A stretch of DNA of 40,070 nucleotides from an uncultured Pseudomonadota bacterium (lineage in GTDB: Bacteria; Desulfobacterota; BSN033; UBA1163): positions 1-40,070 of the forward strand of contig CAKZKY010000527.1 of the NCBI GenBank assembly GCA_937124575.1, in the 5' to 3' direction. Both the position numbers and the translations under genes were made by a program. Shown here one piece after another: positions 15,794 through 25,585 of the stretch. A model generated the notes under the pieces. The model worked only from the letters and a program-made list of their open reading frames with translations, did no database searches and had not been told where the DNA came from. Every line of letters begins with the position of its first letter. The stretch's first letter is position 1.

Positions 15794-16927
15794 ATGAAGA
15801 CCGCCCTCATCTATACGGATGCTTATCTTGATTATGATTACGGGCCGATGCATCCATTAAGGATTATCCGGCTCAAGTTGACCTATGAATTGATTAAAGC
15901 CTATGGCCTTTTGGATCTACCTTCTGTCCAATTCATTCCAACGATCCCAGCCAAAGAAGAAGATTTAACGCTCTTTCATAGCAAAGATTATATTGCGATT
16001 TTGAAGGTGGCCGATGATGGCCACTTGGGCCGGGAGGCTTATGCTTATGGTCTTGGGCCTGGGGATAACCCGATCTTTTCTGGCCTTTTCAAATGGTCAC
16101 TTCTGGTTACGGGGGCCACCCTCCAGGCAGTTGATTTTGTTGCAGATGGAAAGGGAGGGGTTGCCTTTAATATCGCCGGAGGGCTTCACCATGCGATGCC
16201 ATCAAGGGCCTCGGGTTTCTGCTATACCAATGATCCAGTGATCGGGATAATGAGGCTTGTGAAGCGTGGGATGAGGGTGGCCTATATTGATCTCGATGCG
16301 CATCACGGTGATGGCGTCCAGAAAGCTTTCTATGAGACCGATCAGGTTCTTACGATTTCGCTTCATGAGTCAGGATACTCACTCTTTCCAGGGACAGGGT
16401 TTGAGTATGAGATTGGAAATGGAAAGGGAGAGGGATTTTCAGTCAACCTTCCGTTTCCTGCCTATACGGATGATGAAACCTATCTCTGGGCATTTGAGGA
16501 GATTGTTCCCGAACTGATCGAATATTTTCGTCCAGATATTATTGTAACTCAATTGGGAGTTGATACCTTCGAGGATGATCCATTGACACACCTTTGTCTT
16601 TCAATTTACGGTTTTGAAAAGGTGATTAAGCGGATCAGGGAGCTGTCATACCCATGGTTGGCATTGGGTGGAGGGGGGTATGAGATTTCCAATGTTGCAA
16701 GGGCTTGGACATTGGCTTGGGCCCTGATGAACGGAATTAAACTAGAGGAACCTTTACCATATGCCTATGTGGAGCTGGCATCGAAACATGGAGCCCTTGA
16801 TCGGGAGTTAAAAGGCCAACCACCTAACCCTGATCGTCTCGACAGGAAGACTCGGGAGATCAGAATGGAGATGGAGAGGATTGTCCATTATCTAAAAAGA
16901 GCTGTTTTTCCAAAGGTGCGGAGATAG
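15794..16927 (+). CDS. Histone deacetylase-family (AcuC-like) zinc hydrolase
   Basis: This 377-aa class I HDAC-type amidohydrolase carries the catalytic dyad H132-H133, the zinc ligands D168 and H170 (DLDAHHGDG) and D257 (QLGVD), the motif GFCYTNDP, and GGGGY near residue 295. All catalytic residues are intact. Bacterial relatives such as AcuC deacetylate lysines, for example on acetyl-CoA synthetase, or act on small acetylated amides. Here it is joined to thrC without a gap, which is not the usual acuABC context. No acyltransferase or acs gene is in the window. The fold and chemistry are secure; the substrate is not. Confidence 0.9.
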   Translation: MKTALIYTDAYLDYDYGPMHPLRIIRLKLTYELIKAYGLLDLPSVQFIPTIPAKEEDLTLFHSKDYIAILKVADDGHLGREAYAYGLGPGDNPIFSGLFKWSLLVTGATLQAVDFVADGKGGVAFNIAGGLHHAMPSRASGFCYTNDPVIGIMRLVKRGMRVAYIDLDAHHGDGVQKAFYETDQVLTISLHESGYSLFPGTGFEYEIGNGKGEGFSVNLPFPAYTDDETYLWAFEEIVPELIEYFRPDIIVTQLGVDTFEDDPLTHLCLSIYGFEKVIKRIRELSYPWLALGGGGYEISNVARAWTLAWALMNGIKLEEPLPYAYVELASKHGALDRELKGQPPNPDRLDRKTREIRMEMERIVHYLKRAVFPKVRR

Positions 16928-16984
16928 GCATATCCAGATCGTTTTAGTACCGTCATCCTTTTTAATCAAAATCCCTCCTTAAGT

Positions 16985-17000
16985 TGGCACATCTTTTGCT
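16985..17000 (+). promoter_or_regulatory. Full-consensus sigma-54 promoter (-24/-12)
   Basis: TGGCAC (16985-16990), five bases, then TTGCT (16996-17000) match the sigma-54 consensus TGGCAC-N5-TTGCW exactly. Transcription would start near 17011, 58 bases before the apgM-like gene. rpoN itself is in this window at 23313. Such promoters need an AAA+ activator; no obvious upstream activator site could be defined in the 57 bases after the previous gene. Confidence 0.7.
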
Positions 17001-17019
17001 TCTATTTTCCGATTTTCAT

Positions 17020-17048
17020 TTGACATTTGTAAGTTTATGGTATATTTA
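17020..17048 (+). promoter_or_regulatory. Sigma-70 promoter for the apgM-like gene
   Basis: TTGACA (17020-17025) with a 17-base spacer to TATTTA (17043-17048), or a 15-base spacer to TATATT, stands just downstream of the sigma-54 site. The perfect -35 box supports it. Confidence 0.6.
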
Positions 17049-17068
17049 CATTTTAGGAATTTATTGAG

Positions 17069-18304
17069 ATGGCCAAGGGAATAAAGTATATCGTGATTGT
17101 TGGAGATGGGATGGCTGACTATCCTGTAGAGAGCCTCAATGGTAAGACACCGTTGATGGTTGCCAAAACTCCTCATATGGATTGGTTGGCTAAACATGGA
17201 AGCGTGGGACTGGTCAGGACCGTCCCAGACGGGTTCAATCCTGGAAGTGAAATTGCAAATCTTTCCATCTTTGGCTACGACCCTCTCAAGTACTATACAG
17301 GCAGGGGGCCTTTGGAGGCGGCAAGCCTCGGCGTCACATTGAAGAAGGATGACCTTGCTTTTCGCTGCAATCTCGTCACACTCAAGGCAGAGGGGTCAAA
17401 GGTCATCATGGAGGATTTTGCTGCTGGACACCCCTCTGATTCAGAGGCTCATGAGATCATCGTTGATCTCAATCGGGCCATTGGGACCGAGGAGATCCAA
17501 TTTTATTCCGGCGTGAGTTACCGTCATCTTATGGTGATGAGAAATGGGGCTTCAATAGGTTCGGATATCGAAAGGATCGAATTGACCCCACCCCATGATA
17601 TTATTGGTCAAGAGATCACTCCCTTTCTCCCCAAAGAGGATGGTCCAGGAAGAAGAATTCTCACTCTCATGAATGAGTCCCAACAATTTCTCAAAGGACA
17701 TCCGGTCAACCTTGAAAGGAAGGCAAAGGGGCTTCGGCCTGCCAACTCTATCTGGTTATGGGGGCAGGGAAGGGCTCCCCAGATGTTGACCTTAAAGGAA
17801 CGATTCGGGATTGATGGGTATGTAATTTCAGCGGTCCATCTGATCAAAGGGATTGGAATTCTGGCAGGCTTAGAGGTCCTTCCAGTTCCCGGTATCACTG
17901 GATATTTTGATACCAACTATGAGGGTAAAGGAGAATATGGTCTGAGAGGCTTGGAAGAGAGGGATTTTGTCTATATTCATGTGGAGGCTCCTGATGAAGC
18001 AGGACATATGGGAGACCCGCTCTTGAAGATCGAAGCCATCGAGTCTTTCGACAAAAAGGTCGTGGGAACGATTCTGAAAGGGATTCACCGATTTGAAAGG
18101 GTGAGATTGATGGTCCTGCCCGATCACCCCACGCCATTGAGTGTAAGAACCCATACTTCGGATCCTGTCCCCTTTGTTATCTATTCAACCGATCGATTTG
18201 AAACAGGTAATCCCGATGCTGCTTTCGATGAGGTTTTTGCCCAAAAAAGTGGCCTCTTTCTCGAAAGGGGATTTGAGTTAATTGAAAGGTTTTTAACTTC
18301 ATAA
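17069..18304 (+). CDS. ApgM-type phosphoglycerate mutase-like protein, probable homoserine kinase
   Basis: This 411-aa protein of the alkaline-phosphatase superfamily is close to archaeal cofactor-independent phosphoglycerate mutases. It has metal-binding D13 (VGDGMAD), the probable phospho-serine S60 in PGSEIANLSIFGYD, GRGPLEAASLG, HVEAPDEAGHMGDP, and a second metal site in LPDHPTP followed by RTHT. The bacterial subgroup that sits with hom and thrC has been classified as 'proposed homoserine kinase' (TIGR02535), and this gene's place two genes after thrC, with no ThrB in sight, fits that. It would phosphorylate homoserine in the cytoplasm. A glycolytic mutase role remains possible. It has its own sigma-54 and sigma-70 promoter candidates. 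Confidence 0.88.
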   Translation: MAKGIKYIVIVGDGMADYPVESLNGKTPLMVAKTPHMDWLAKHGSVGLVRTVPDGFNPGSEIANLSIFGYDPLKYYTGRGPLEAASLGVTLKKDDLAFRCNLVTLKAEGSKVIMEDFAAGHPSDSEAHEIIVDLNRAIGTEEIQFYSGVSYRHLMVMRNGASIGSDIERIELTPPHDIIGQEITPFLPKEDGPGRRILTLMNESQQFLKGHPVNLERKAKGLRPANSIWLWGQGRAPQMLTLKERFGIDGYVISAVHLIKGIGILAGLEVLPVPGITGYFDTNYEGKGEYGLRGLEERDFVYIHVEAPDEAGHMGDPLLKIEAIESFDKKVVGTILKGIHRFERVRLMVLPDHPTPLSVRTHTSDPVPFVIYSTDRFETGNPDAAFDEVFAQKSGLFLERGFELIERFLTS

Positions 18305-18329
18305 TTCAGTGAAACGAAGGGGTTGGTAG

Positions 18330-20155
<1,826 letters not shown>

Positions 20156-20183
20156 AGGGATGGGTGAGAGACGGGGGATGACC

Positions 20184-20202
20184 GACGAGGGACGACAGAC
20201 GA
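20184..20202 (+). repeat. GACGA-type short repeat between pyrG and kdsD
   Basis: A purine-rich GACGAGGGACGACAGACGA run is shared with 38845-38870 inside the 3' end of ispG. Around it are similar GGGATGA-like words (20155-20228), resembling those before 9463. Confidence 0.5.
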
Positions 20203-20227
20203 AGGATGATGGAGGAGAGGAGAAGAG

Positions 20228-21202
20228 GTGGATATTAATATCATTGAAGAGGCGAAGCGGGTATTGAGGATTGAGGCCCAGTCGATCCTTGATCTGATGG
20301 AGAGAATTGATGAACAGTTTTCTAAAGCGGTGGACATACTCTATCACTGCAAAGGAAGGGTTGTTCTCATGGGAATGGGGAAATCCGGTCTGGTAGGTCG
20401 AAAGATTGCATCCACCTTTGCCAGCACTGGAACACCGGCCTTCTTCCTCCATCCTGCGGAGGGGCTGAACGGAGATTTTGGGATGTTAGCCAAAGAAGAT
20501 GTGGTCATCGGGATTTCCAACAGCGGAGAGACAAGGGAACTTTTAGAAGTTCTCCCCCTCATCAAACGATATGGGAATCAACTGATCGCACTGACCGGCA
20601 ACCGGAGATCGACCTTAGCAAGAGCTGGAGATGTCTTCCTCGACATTCAGGTCAAAGAAGAGGCCTGTCCTTTGGGTCTTGCACCCACAGCGAGCACAAC
20701 TGCAACCCTTGCGATTGGAGATGCCTTAGCCATTGCTTTAATGGTGAAGCGGGGATTTAAGAAGGAGGATTTTGCCCTTCTTCATCCAGGAGGAGCGCTG
20801 GGGAAGAGGCTTCTCATGAGGGTGGAGGAGTTAATGCATTCTGGAGAGGCTTTTCCAAAGGTATCGGAAGAGACCCTGATGAAGGAAGTGATCTTTGAGA
20901 TTACGTCGAAACGCCTGGGAGTGACCGCTGTCTGCAATGAAAAGGGAGAACTTGTCGGAGTGATCACGGATGGCGACTTGAGACGGGCGCTTGAGAAATA
21001 TTCAGATCTCCTCCAGCGAACCGCCTCTGAAGTGATGACGAAGAACCCAAAGTGGATTGAGAAGGATGCCCTTGCTGCAAAGGCGGTCCAGAGGATGGAG
21101 GAGTATTCGATCACCTCTCTTTTCGTGTTTGAAAAAGCTGGGGACCGTGTACCGGTTGGGATCATCCACCTTCACGATCTTTTAAAAGCAGGAGTGGTTT
21201 AG
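20228..21202 (+). CDS. kdsD: KpsF/GutQ family arabinose-5-phosphate isomerase
   Basis: It interconverts ribulose-5-phosphate and arabinose-5-phosphate, the first step to KDO of LPS. The 324-aa protein has a SIS domain (about 38-175) with MGMGKSG (K52), ISNSGET, APTASTTATLAIGDALA and LHPGGALG (H186), then two CBS domains (about 205-262 and 272-324). The usual HGDLG motif reads NGDFG here, so an active-site-region histidine is replaced by N81. The start is GTG 20228 after a GGAGGAGAGGAG run. LPS-transport genes follow, in keeping with the role. Confidence 0.9.
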   Translation: MDINIIEEAKRVLRIEAQSILDLMERIDEQFSKAVDILYHCKGRVVLMGMGKSGLVGRKIASTFASTGTPAFFLHPAEGLNGDFGMLAKEDVVIGISNSGETRELLEVLPLIKRYGNQLIALTGNRRSTLARAGDVFLDIQVKEEACPLGLAPTASTTATLAIGDALAIALMVKRGFKKEDFALLHPGGALGKRLLMRVEELMHSGEAFPKVSEETLMKEVIFEITSKRLGVTAVCNEKGELVGVITDGDLRRALEKYSDLLQRTASEVMTKNPKWIEKDALAAKAVQRMEEYSITSLFVFEKAGDRVPVGIIHLHDLLKAGVV

Positions 21203-21280
21203 TCGTATCGTCTCATGGTCTATTAGTTTAGTATTTAATGAGGCGACTATCCGACGATGAGATGAAGCGACGAGGTGCAT

Positions 21281-21883
21281 ATGGCAATGATATTGAGAAA
21301 AACGAAGATTGCTATTCTGCTTGCGATATTCCTGATAGGGGGAATCGTCTTGGTCAGCCTCTGGGTAAACCTAAGGGAGAGAAATAGGGCGCAGGAGGAC
21401 GAAAAGGTTTCTAAGATCTCAACAGAAGGAGCTGATCAACGGTTAGAGAAGATCCACCTGGTCGAAGAGAAGCATGGGAAAAAGACGTGGGAGCTTGAGG
21501 CCAAAGCGATCTATCAATATCAGGGAGAGGACCTTCTCCTATTGGAGGATGTGAAGGTGACCTATTATGCAAAGGATGGGCGGTCGTTCACGCTTTCTGG
21601 AAATCGGGGTAAAGTTCACCAAGTTTCAAAAGACATGGAACTCACAGGTGATGTGCTTCTAAGATCAACCGACGGATACCAGTTAAAGACAGAATCCATA
21701 TCCTACCGGCATTCAAGCAAACAGGTAAGGACTCCTGATCAGATTGAATTTGTGGGAGAGCAGATCCACCTGACCGGTAAGGGAATGCTGGTCGATATGG
21801 AGGCGAAGACTTTTAAGGTCCTCAGTCAGGTGAGGACGCAATGGAAAGGAGGAGGAAGCGTTGAGATCAAAAAAAGGAGTTAG
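21281..21883 (+). CDS. lptC: LptC, inner-membrane LPS transport protein
   Basis: LptC passes LPS from the LptB2FG transporter to periplasmic LptA. The 200-aa protein has one N-terminal transmembrane helix (about 8-28) and a periplasmic beta-jellyroll domain (LEKIHLVEEKHGKKTWELEA, then LEDVKVTYYAKDG, then DMELTGDVLLRSTDGYQLKT), the typical YrbK pattern. ATG 21281 has GAGG five bases upstream. Other starts at GTG 21275 and ATG 21287 are possible. The end overlaps lptA by 23 bases. Confidence 0.9.
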   Translation: MAMILRKTKIAILLAIFLIGGIVLVSLWVNLRERNRAQEDEKVSKISTEGADQRLEKIHLVEEKHGKKTWELEAKAIYQYQGEDLLLLEDVKVTYYAKDGRSFTLSGNRGKVHQVSKDMELTGDVLLRSTDGYQLKTESISYRHSSKQVRTPDQIEFVGEQIHLTGKGMLVDMEAKTFKVLSQVRTQWKGGGSVEIKKRS

Positions 21884-22430
21884 GCCGCCCCACCTTCTGT
21901 TTGGGTTTCGGTGTGGATCGCTTTTCTTCCTCCTCTTGGTCGTCTCCCTCTGTTGTTCGTCCGGACAGGCAGAGGAGAAGAAAGGGAGTCCAGCAAAGAG
22001 CTTCGGATTTACGTCTTCACGCTCCCCTATTGAGATTACCTCCGACACGGTGGAGGGAGACCAAAAGCAGAATCGGATCACTTTTAAGGGGAACGTCGTT
22101 GCCAAACAGGAAGATGCCACCCTTTATGCAAACACAGTGGTTATTCATTACGATTCGGAAATGAAAAGGATAAAGGAGATCATTGCCACCGGAAATGTCA
22201 GAGTCGTTCAATTGGATCGCAGAGCGACATGCCAGAAGGTCATATTCTATCAGAACGAGAGTAAGATTGTCCTCGAGGGGGAAGCTGTGATTCGAGAAGG
22301 CGACAATGTGGTTCGCGGAGAACGGGTCGTCTACCTGATTGATGAAGAGAGAAGCTATGTGGAGGGAGGCAAGGGAGGCCGGGTTACCACGACCATCATC
22401 CCTTCCTCGAAAGAAGAAAGGAAAAAGTAG
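21861..22430 (+). CDS. lptA: LptA, periplasmic LPS bridge protein
   Basis: LptA polymerises into the bridge that carries LPS across the periplasm. The 189-aa protein has a basic start, a hydrophobic signal segment (about 15-35, FRCGSLFFLLLVVSLCC) and an OstA/LptA domain with PIEITSDTVEGDQKQNRITFKGNVVAKQED-like repeats through about residue 170. Start is TTG 21861, four bases after an AGGAGGAGG run inside lptC. The stop TAG is followed at once by the TTCGGAG repeat. Confidence 0.92.
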   Translation: MRSKKGVRPPHLLFGFRCGSLFFLLLVVSLCCSSGQAEEKKGSPAKSFGFTSSRSPIEITSDTVEGDQKQNRITFKGNVVAKQEDATLYANTVVIHYDSEMKRIKEIIATGNVRVVQLDRRATCQKVIFYQNESKIVLEGEAVIREGDNVVRGERVVYLIDEERSYVEGGKGGRVTTTIIPSSKEERKK

Positions 22431-22458
22431 TTCGGAGTGATGAGTTCGCAGTTCGGAG
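22430..22458 (+). repeat. TTCGGAG short repeat after lptA
   Basis: GTTCGGAGT-GATG-AGTTCG-C-AGTTCGGAG matches 37718-37746 at 26 of 29 positions. Both follow or overlap the end of a gene. Downstream, imperfect inverted words (TTCGAACTCGAAATTCCGA) suggest a hairpin-forming element up to about 22500. Confidence 0.65.
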
Positions 22459-22516
22459 AAAAGAGTATACTTCGAACTCGAAATTCCGATTTCCAAATTT
22501 TTTTTAGGGAGAGACA

Positions 22517-23311
22517 ATGTCTCATCTCCGATGTGAAGAGCTTACGAAATCATTTCGCCATCGTCAGGTGGTGAATCAGGTCAGCGTCGAGATCGAAGGG
22601 GGCGAGGTGGTTGGACTGCTGGGTCCCAATGGCGCAGGGAAGACCACCATCTTCTATATGATTGTTGGGCTGCTTCGTCCCAACCGAGGAAGAATCTATC
22701 TCAATGGAGAGGAGATTACCTCCCTTCCCATGTATCTGAGGGCGCGAAAAGGGATCGGTTACCTCCCACAGGAACCCTCCGTATTCAGGAAACTGTCCGT
22801 GGAAGAGAATTTGATGGCCATTTTGGAGACTTTGCCTCTTTCACGCGAGGAACAGGCTGAGCGGTTAGAGATCCTTTTGAATGAGCTGGGCCTCTCTCCA
22901 TTGCGAAAGCAAAAAGCCTACAGCCTCTCGGGAGGGGAGCGGCGGAGGGTGGAGATCACGAGAGCCCTTGTTTTATCTCCCTCTTTTATCCTCTTGGATG
23001 AACCTTTTGCAGGGATCGATCCCATAGCCGTTCTGGATATTCAGGCCATTGTCCGTCAATTGAAATCGAAGGGTATTGGAATTATAATAACCGATCATAA
23101 TGTTCGTGAAACATTAGGCGTCTGCGATCGGGCCTATATTTTGAACGAAGGGATTTTATTGGAATCCGGGACGCCAGAGGAGATCGCCCAGAGTCCCAAG
23201 GCGAGAAAGATTTACCTGGGAGATGAATTTCGTTTGGATGAGAGATACCCTCAGAGAAGAGAAAAGGTGAAAAAGGCAGATAAGCAGAGCCCTGGCCCTT
23301 TATTCAAATAA
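22517..23311 (+). CDS. lptB: LptB, LPS export ABC transporter ATPase
   Basis: LptB powers LPS extraction with LptF and LptG, which are not in this window. The 264-aa protein has Walker A GPNGAGKT (36-43), Q85, LSGGE (137-141), Walker B ILLDE (158-162) with PFAGIDP, and ITDHN carrying the switch histidine. The C-terminal extension (about 242-264, Lys/Arg/Gln-rich) is longer than in E. coli LptB. AGGGAGAGACA precedes ATG 22517. rpoN follows after one base. Confidence 0.95.
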   Translation: MSHLRCEELTKSFRHRQVVNQVSVEIEGGEVVGLLGPNGAGKTTIFYMIVGLLRPNRGRIYLNGEEITSLPMYLRARKGIGYLPQEPSVFRKLSVEENLMAILETLPLSREEQAERLEILLNELGLSPLRKQKAYSLSGGERRRVEITRALVLSPSFILLDEPFAGIDPIAVLDIQAIVRQLKSKGIGIIITDHNVRETLGVCDRAYILNEGILLESGTPEEIAQSPKARKIYLGDEFRLDERYPQRREKVKKADKQSPGPLFK

Positions 23312-23312
23312 G

Positions 23313-24767
23313 ATGGTTTTAGAACTTAAGCAGACCCCCAAACTCGTTCAGCAGTTAGTGATAACCCCTCAGCTCCAACAGGCTATTCGGCTTCTTCAAC
23401 TCACACGGCTGGAACTGGTGGACATGATTAGCCAGGAACTGAAAGAGAATCCCCTTCTTGAGGAGATCGAAGAGAAGGAGTCGCTCGACGAAGAAGACCA
23501 GGCAGGGCCCGAAGAGAATGTTGAGGAGCCGGTTCCCAGTATTGAGATGACCTCGGAAGTGAAGGGAGAAGGAGAGGGGGCAGACGAGTTTGATTGGGAA
23601 AACTATCTTGAGAATTATAACCTCACCGCTCCAGTTCGGCAGAGAGAACAGGATGGAGAGGAGAGACCCTCTTTCGAAAACTATCTCACGAAAACGACCA
23701 CCCTTTTTGACCATCTCCATTGGCAACTCCAGCTTTCTAATCTAACCGAAGAAGAACTGGCTGCAGGGACATGGATCATTGGAAACCTCGATGAGGACGG
23801 CTATTTCAAGATGTCCCTGGAAGAGGTCAGTGCTGAAGCGGGTTTACCGGTTGAGGGTGTTGAGCGCGTCCTCAAAAAGATACAGCAATTTGATCCAGTT
23901 GGTGTGGCTGCCAGAGACTTAAAGGAATGCCTTCTCGTCCAGTTAAGCCAGCTATCCAATCGAGATCCGATTGCAGAAAAGATTATTCAGGAGCATCTCT
24001 CCTTATTGAAGAACCGTAACTACCCTGCTATTGCCAAACGTTTGGGTGTCTCGGTCGAGAGGGTGAATCGAGCTGCCTCCCTCATCTCGAGGTTAGAGCC
24101 CAAGCCGGGCAGGGCCTATGGGGGCGAGCTCGCCCAAGATATCATTCCTGACGTCTATGTCTATAAAGTAGAGGGTGAATATGTGGTTTCGTTAAATGAC
24201 GAAGGGGTGCCTCGATTAAGGGTCAATTCCTATTATCGCCGAATCCTTGCGGAAGGCCTCTACGGCCAACCGGATGATCGAAAATATATCCAAGAAAAGT
24301 TGCGTTCTGCGCTCTGGTTGATCCGCAGCATTGATCAGCGTCAGAGGACGATTTATAAGGTGGCCAAGAGCATTGTCAAGTTTCAAAAGGACTTTCTGGA
24401 TCAGGGGATTCAATATCTCAAACCTCTTGTCCTGAGAGATGTGGCAGAGGATATTCAAATGCATGAGTCGACCATCAGCAGGGTCACCAGCAATAAGTAT
24501 ATGCATACCCCCCAAGGAATTTATGAGTTGAAATTTTTCTTCAATGCGGGCATCCCTTCCCTTCAGGGTGAGGTGATGGCTTCTGAGAGTGTAAAGAGCT
24601 TGCTCAGGGAGATCATCACCCGGGAAGATCCCAAGAGACCCTACAGTGATCAGAGACTGGTCCAGATGCTGAGAGAGAGAAACATCCATATTGCCCGGAG
24701 GACCGTTTCGAAATACCGTGAGACGATGAAGATCCTCTCTTCGAGTGAACGACGAAAGGTCGTGTGA
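23313..24767 (+). CDS. rpoN: RNA polymerase sigma-54 factor
   Basis: Sigma-54 directs polymerase to -24/-12 promoters that need AAA+ activators. The 484-aa protein has the Gln/Leu-rich region I (LVITPQLQQAIRLLQL, 15-30), an acidic region II (about 45-105), the core-binding region (GNLDEDGYF, FDPVGVAARDL), the helix-turn-helix region (VAEDIQMHESTISRVTSNKY, about 390-409) and the RpoN box ARRTVSKYRE (461-470; the standard form has Ala for Ser). No Shine-Dalgarno is seen, so translation is probably coupled to lptB, whose TAA ends one base before the ATG. Confidence 0.97.
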   Translation: MVLELKQTPKLVQQLVITPQLQQAIRLLQLTRLELVDMISQELKENPLLEEIEEKESLDEEDQAGPEENVEEPVPSIEMTSEVKGEGEGADEFDWENYLENYNLTAPVRQREQDGEERPSFENYLTKTTTLFDHLHWQLQLSNLTEEELAAGTWIIGNLDEDGYFKMSLEEVSAEAGLPVEGVERVLKKIQQFDPVGVAARDLKECLLVQLSQLSNRDPIAEKIIQEHLSLLKNRNYPAIAKRLGVSVERVNRAASLISRLEPKPGRAYGGELAQDIIPDVYVYKVEGEYVVSLNDEGVPRLRVNSYYRRILAEGLYGQPDDRKYIQEKLRSALWLIRSIDQRQRTIYKVAKSIVKFQKDFLDQGIQYLKPLVLRDVAEDIQMHESTISRVTSNKYMHTPQGIYELKFFFNAGIPSLQGEVMASESVKSLLREIITREDPKRPYSDQRLVQMLRERNIHIARRTVSKYRETMKILSSSERRKVV

Positions 24768-24835
24768 GAAGAGATGGGCAAAGGGCGAACGCGGAGAGAC
24801 GAAGCACGAGGAGCGAAATGGTTTTTAAACAAGAT

Positions 24836-24996
24836 AAACCCCCTTAGAAGAGCTTTGCCCTTCTAACGGGAATGCTCCCACGGGACATTAAGCCCTGTGT
24901 TCGCTAAGAGGGTAATTAACACATCCCCGCTGTAAGCCCCGATAGAAGCCAAGCTTCGCATGGGGGCAAGCGGCAGGGCTTTCTAACGAGGTAAAG
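24836..24996 (+). repeat. Dispersed palindromic repeat, full copy before hpf
   Basis: This 161-base copy folds as TTAGAAG/CTTCTAA, CACGGG/CCCTGTG (with a G-T pair where the 18330 copy has G-C), and the nested CCCC-GAAGC-caa-GCTTC-GGGG hairpin. It begins AAACCCCCTTAGAAG and ends TTCTAACGAGGTAAAG. The final AAAG merges into the hpf ribosome-binding site. Confidence 0.88.
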
Positions 24997-24999
24997 GAG
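24994..24999 (+). promoter_or_regulatory. hpf ribosome-binding site at the edge of the repeat
   Basis: AAGGAG (24994-24999) stands 7 bases before ATG 25007. Its first three bases belong to the conserved end of the palindromic repeat. Confidence 0.65.
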
Positions 25000-25006
25000 A
25001 GCGCTG

Positions 25007-25549
25007 ATGCAGATTGCCGTGACGTTCAGACATATGGAGTCCGATGAGGGTGTAAAGGATTATGTGAAAGGAAAAGTCAAACGATTAAAGAAGTTCATTG
25101 AAAATCCGAGAGAGGCACATGTCGTACTTTCCGTTGAAAAATTCCGACATTCTGCAGAGCTCACCATCGTTCGAGATGGACTCACCCTTAATAGTGAGGG
25201 GAGAGATAGAGATCTCTATGCGGCCATCGATCAGATGGTGGATAAGATGGAACGTCAGATTCGTGAGCGACGCCAAAAGGTGAAGCGGAAGCGGGGGAAC
25301 CCCTTTCTTCAAGGGATTGAGACCTTCGAGAAAACAGTTTCTGAGAAAAGAATGGGATCAGCCAATATCTCTGCTCTCGTTCGAAGAAGACATATTCCTG
25401 CCAAACCCATGTCGATCGAAGAAGCCATGGCTCAATTGAAGCTTTCTGGAGAAGCCATCCTTTTCTTTATCAATTCCCAATCCGGAGAGATGAATGCCCT
25501 TCATCGAAAAGATGGCGAGTATGAGTGGATGGAGCCTTCCATCGAATAG
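25007..25549 (+). CDS. hpf: Ribosome hibernation-promoting factor, long form
   Basis: Long HPF binds 30S subunits and pairs ribosomes into inactive 100S dimers in starved cells. The 180-aa protein has the N-terminal HPF/YfiA domain (1-97: MQIAVTFRHMESDEGVKDYV, SVEKFRHSAELTI, DLYAAIDQMVDKMERQI), a basic linker, and the C-terminal dimerization domain (about 122-178: KPMSIEEAMAQLKLSGEAI through DGEYEWMEP). The combination of rpoN upstream and ptsN downstream is the classic order. Confidence 0.95.
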   Translation: MQIAVTFRHMESDEGVKDYVKGKVKRLKKFIENPREAHVVLSVEKFRHSAELTIVRDGLTLNSEGRDRDLYAAIDQMVDKMERQIRERRQKVKRKRGNPFLQGIETFEKTVSEKRMGSANISALVRRRHIPAKPMSIEEAMAQLKLSGEAILFFINSQSGEMNALHRKDGEYEWMEPSIE

Positions 25550-25585
25550 GATCGGGGAAGATTTTATCGGAATGGAAGGAGAAGA

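Noticed and set aside
21206-21272. CGTCTCAT/ATGAGATG words before lptC as an inverted repeat
   Set aside because: The arms do not pair over a useful length. A CGACGATGAGAT word is shared with about 14712-14724 before thrC, but this alone is too short to call a repeat family.
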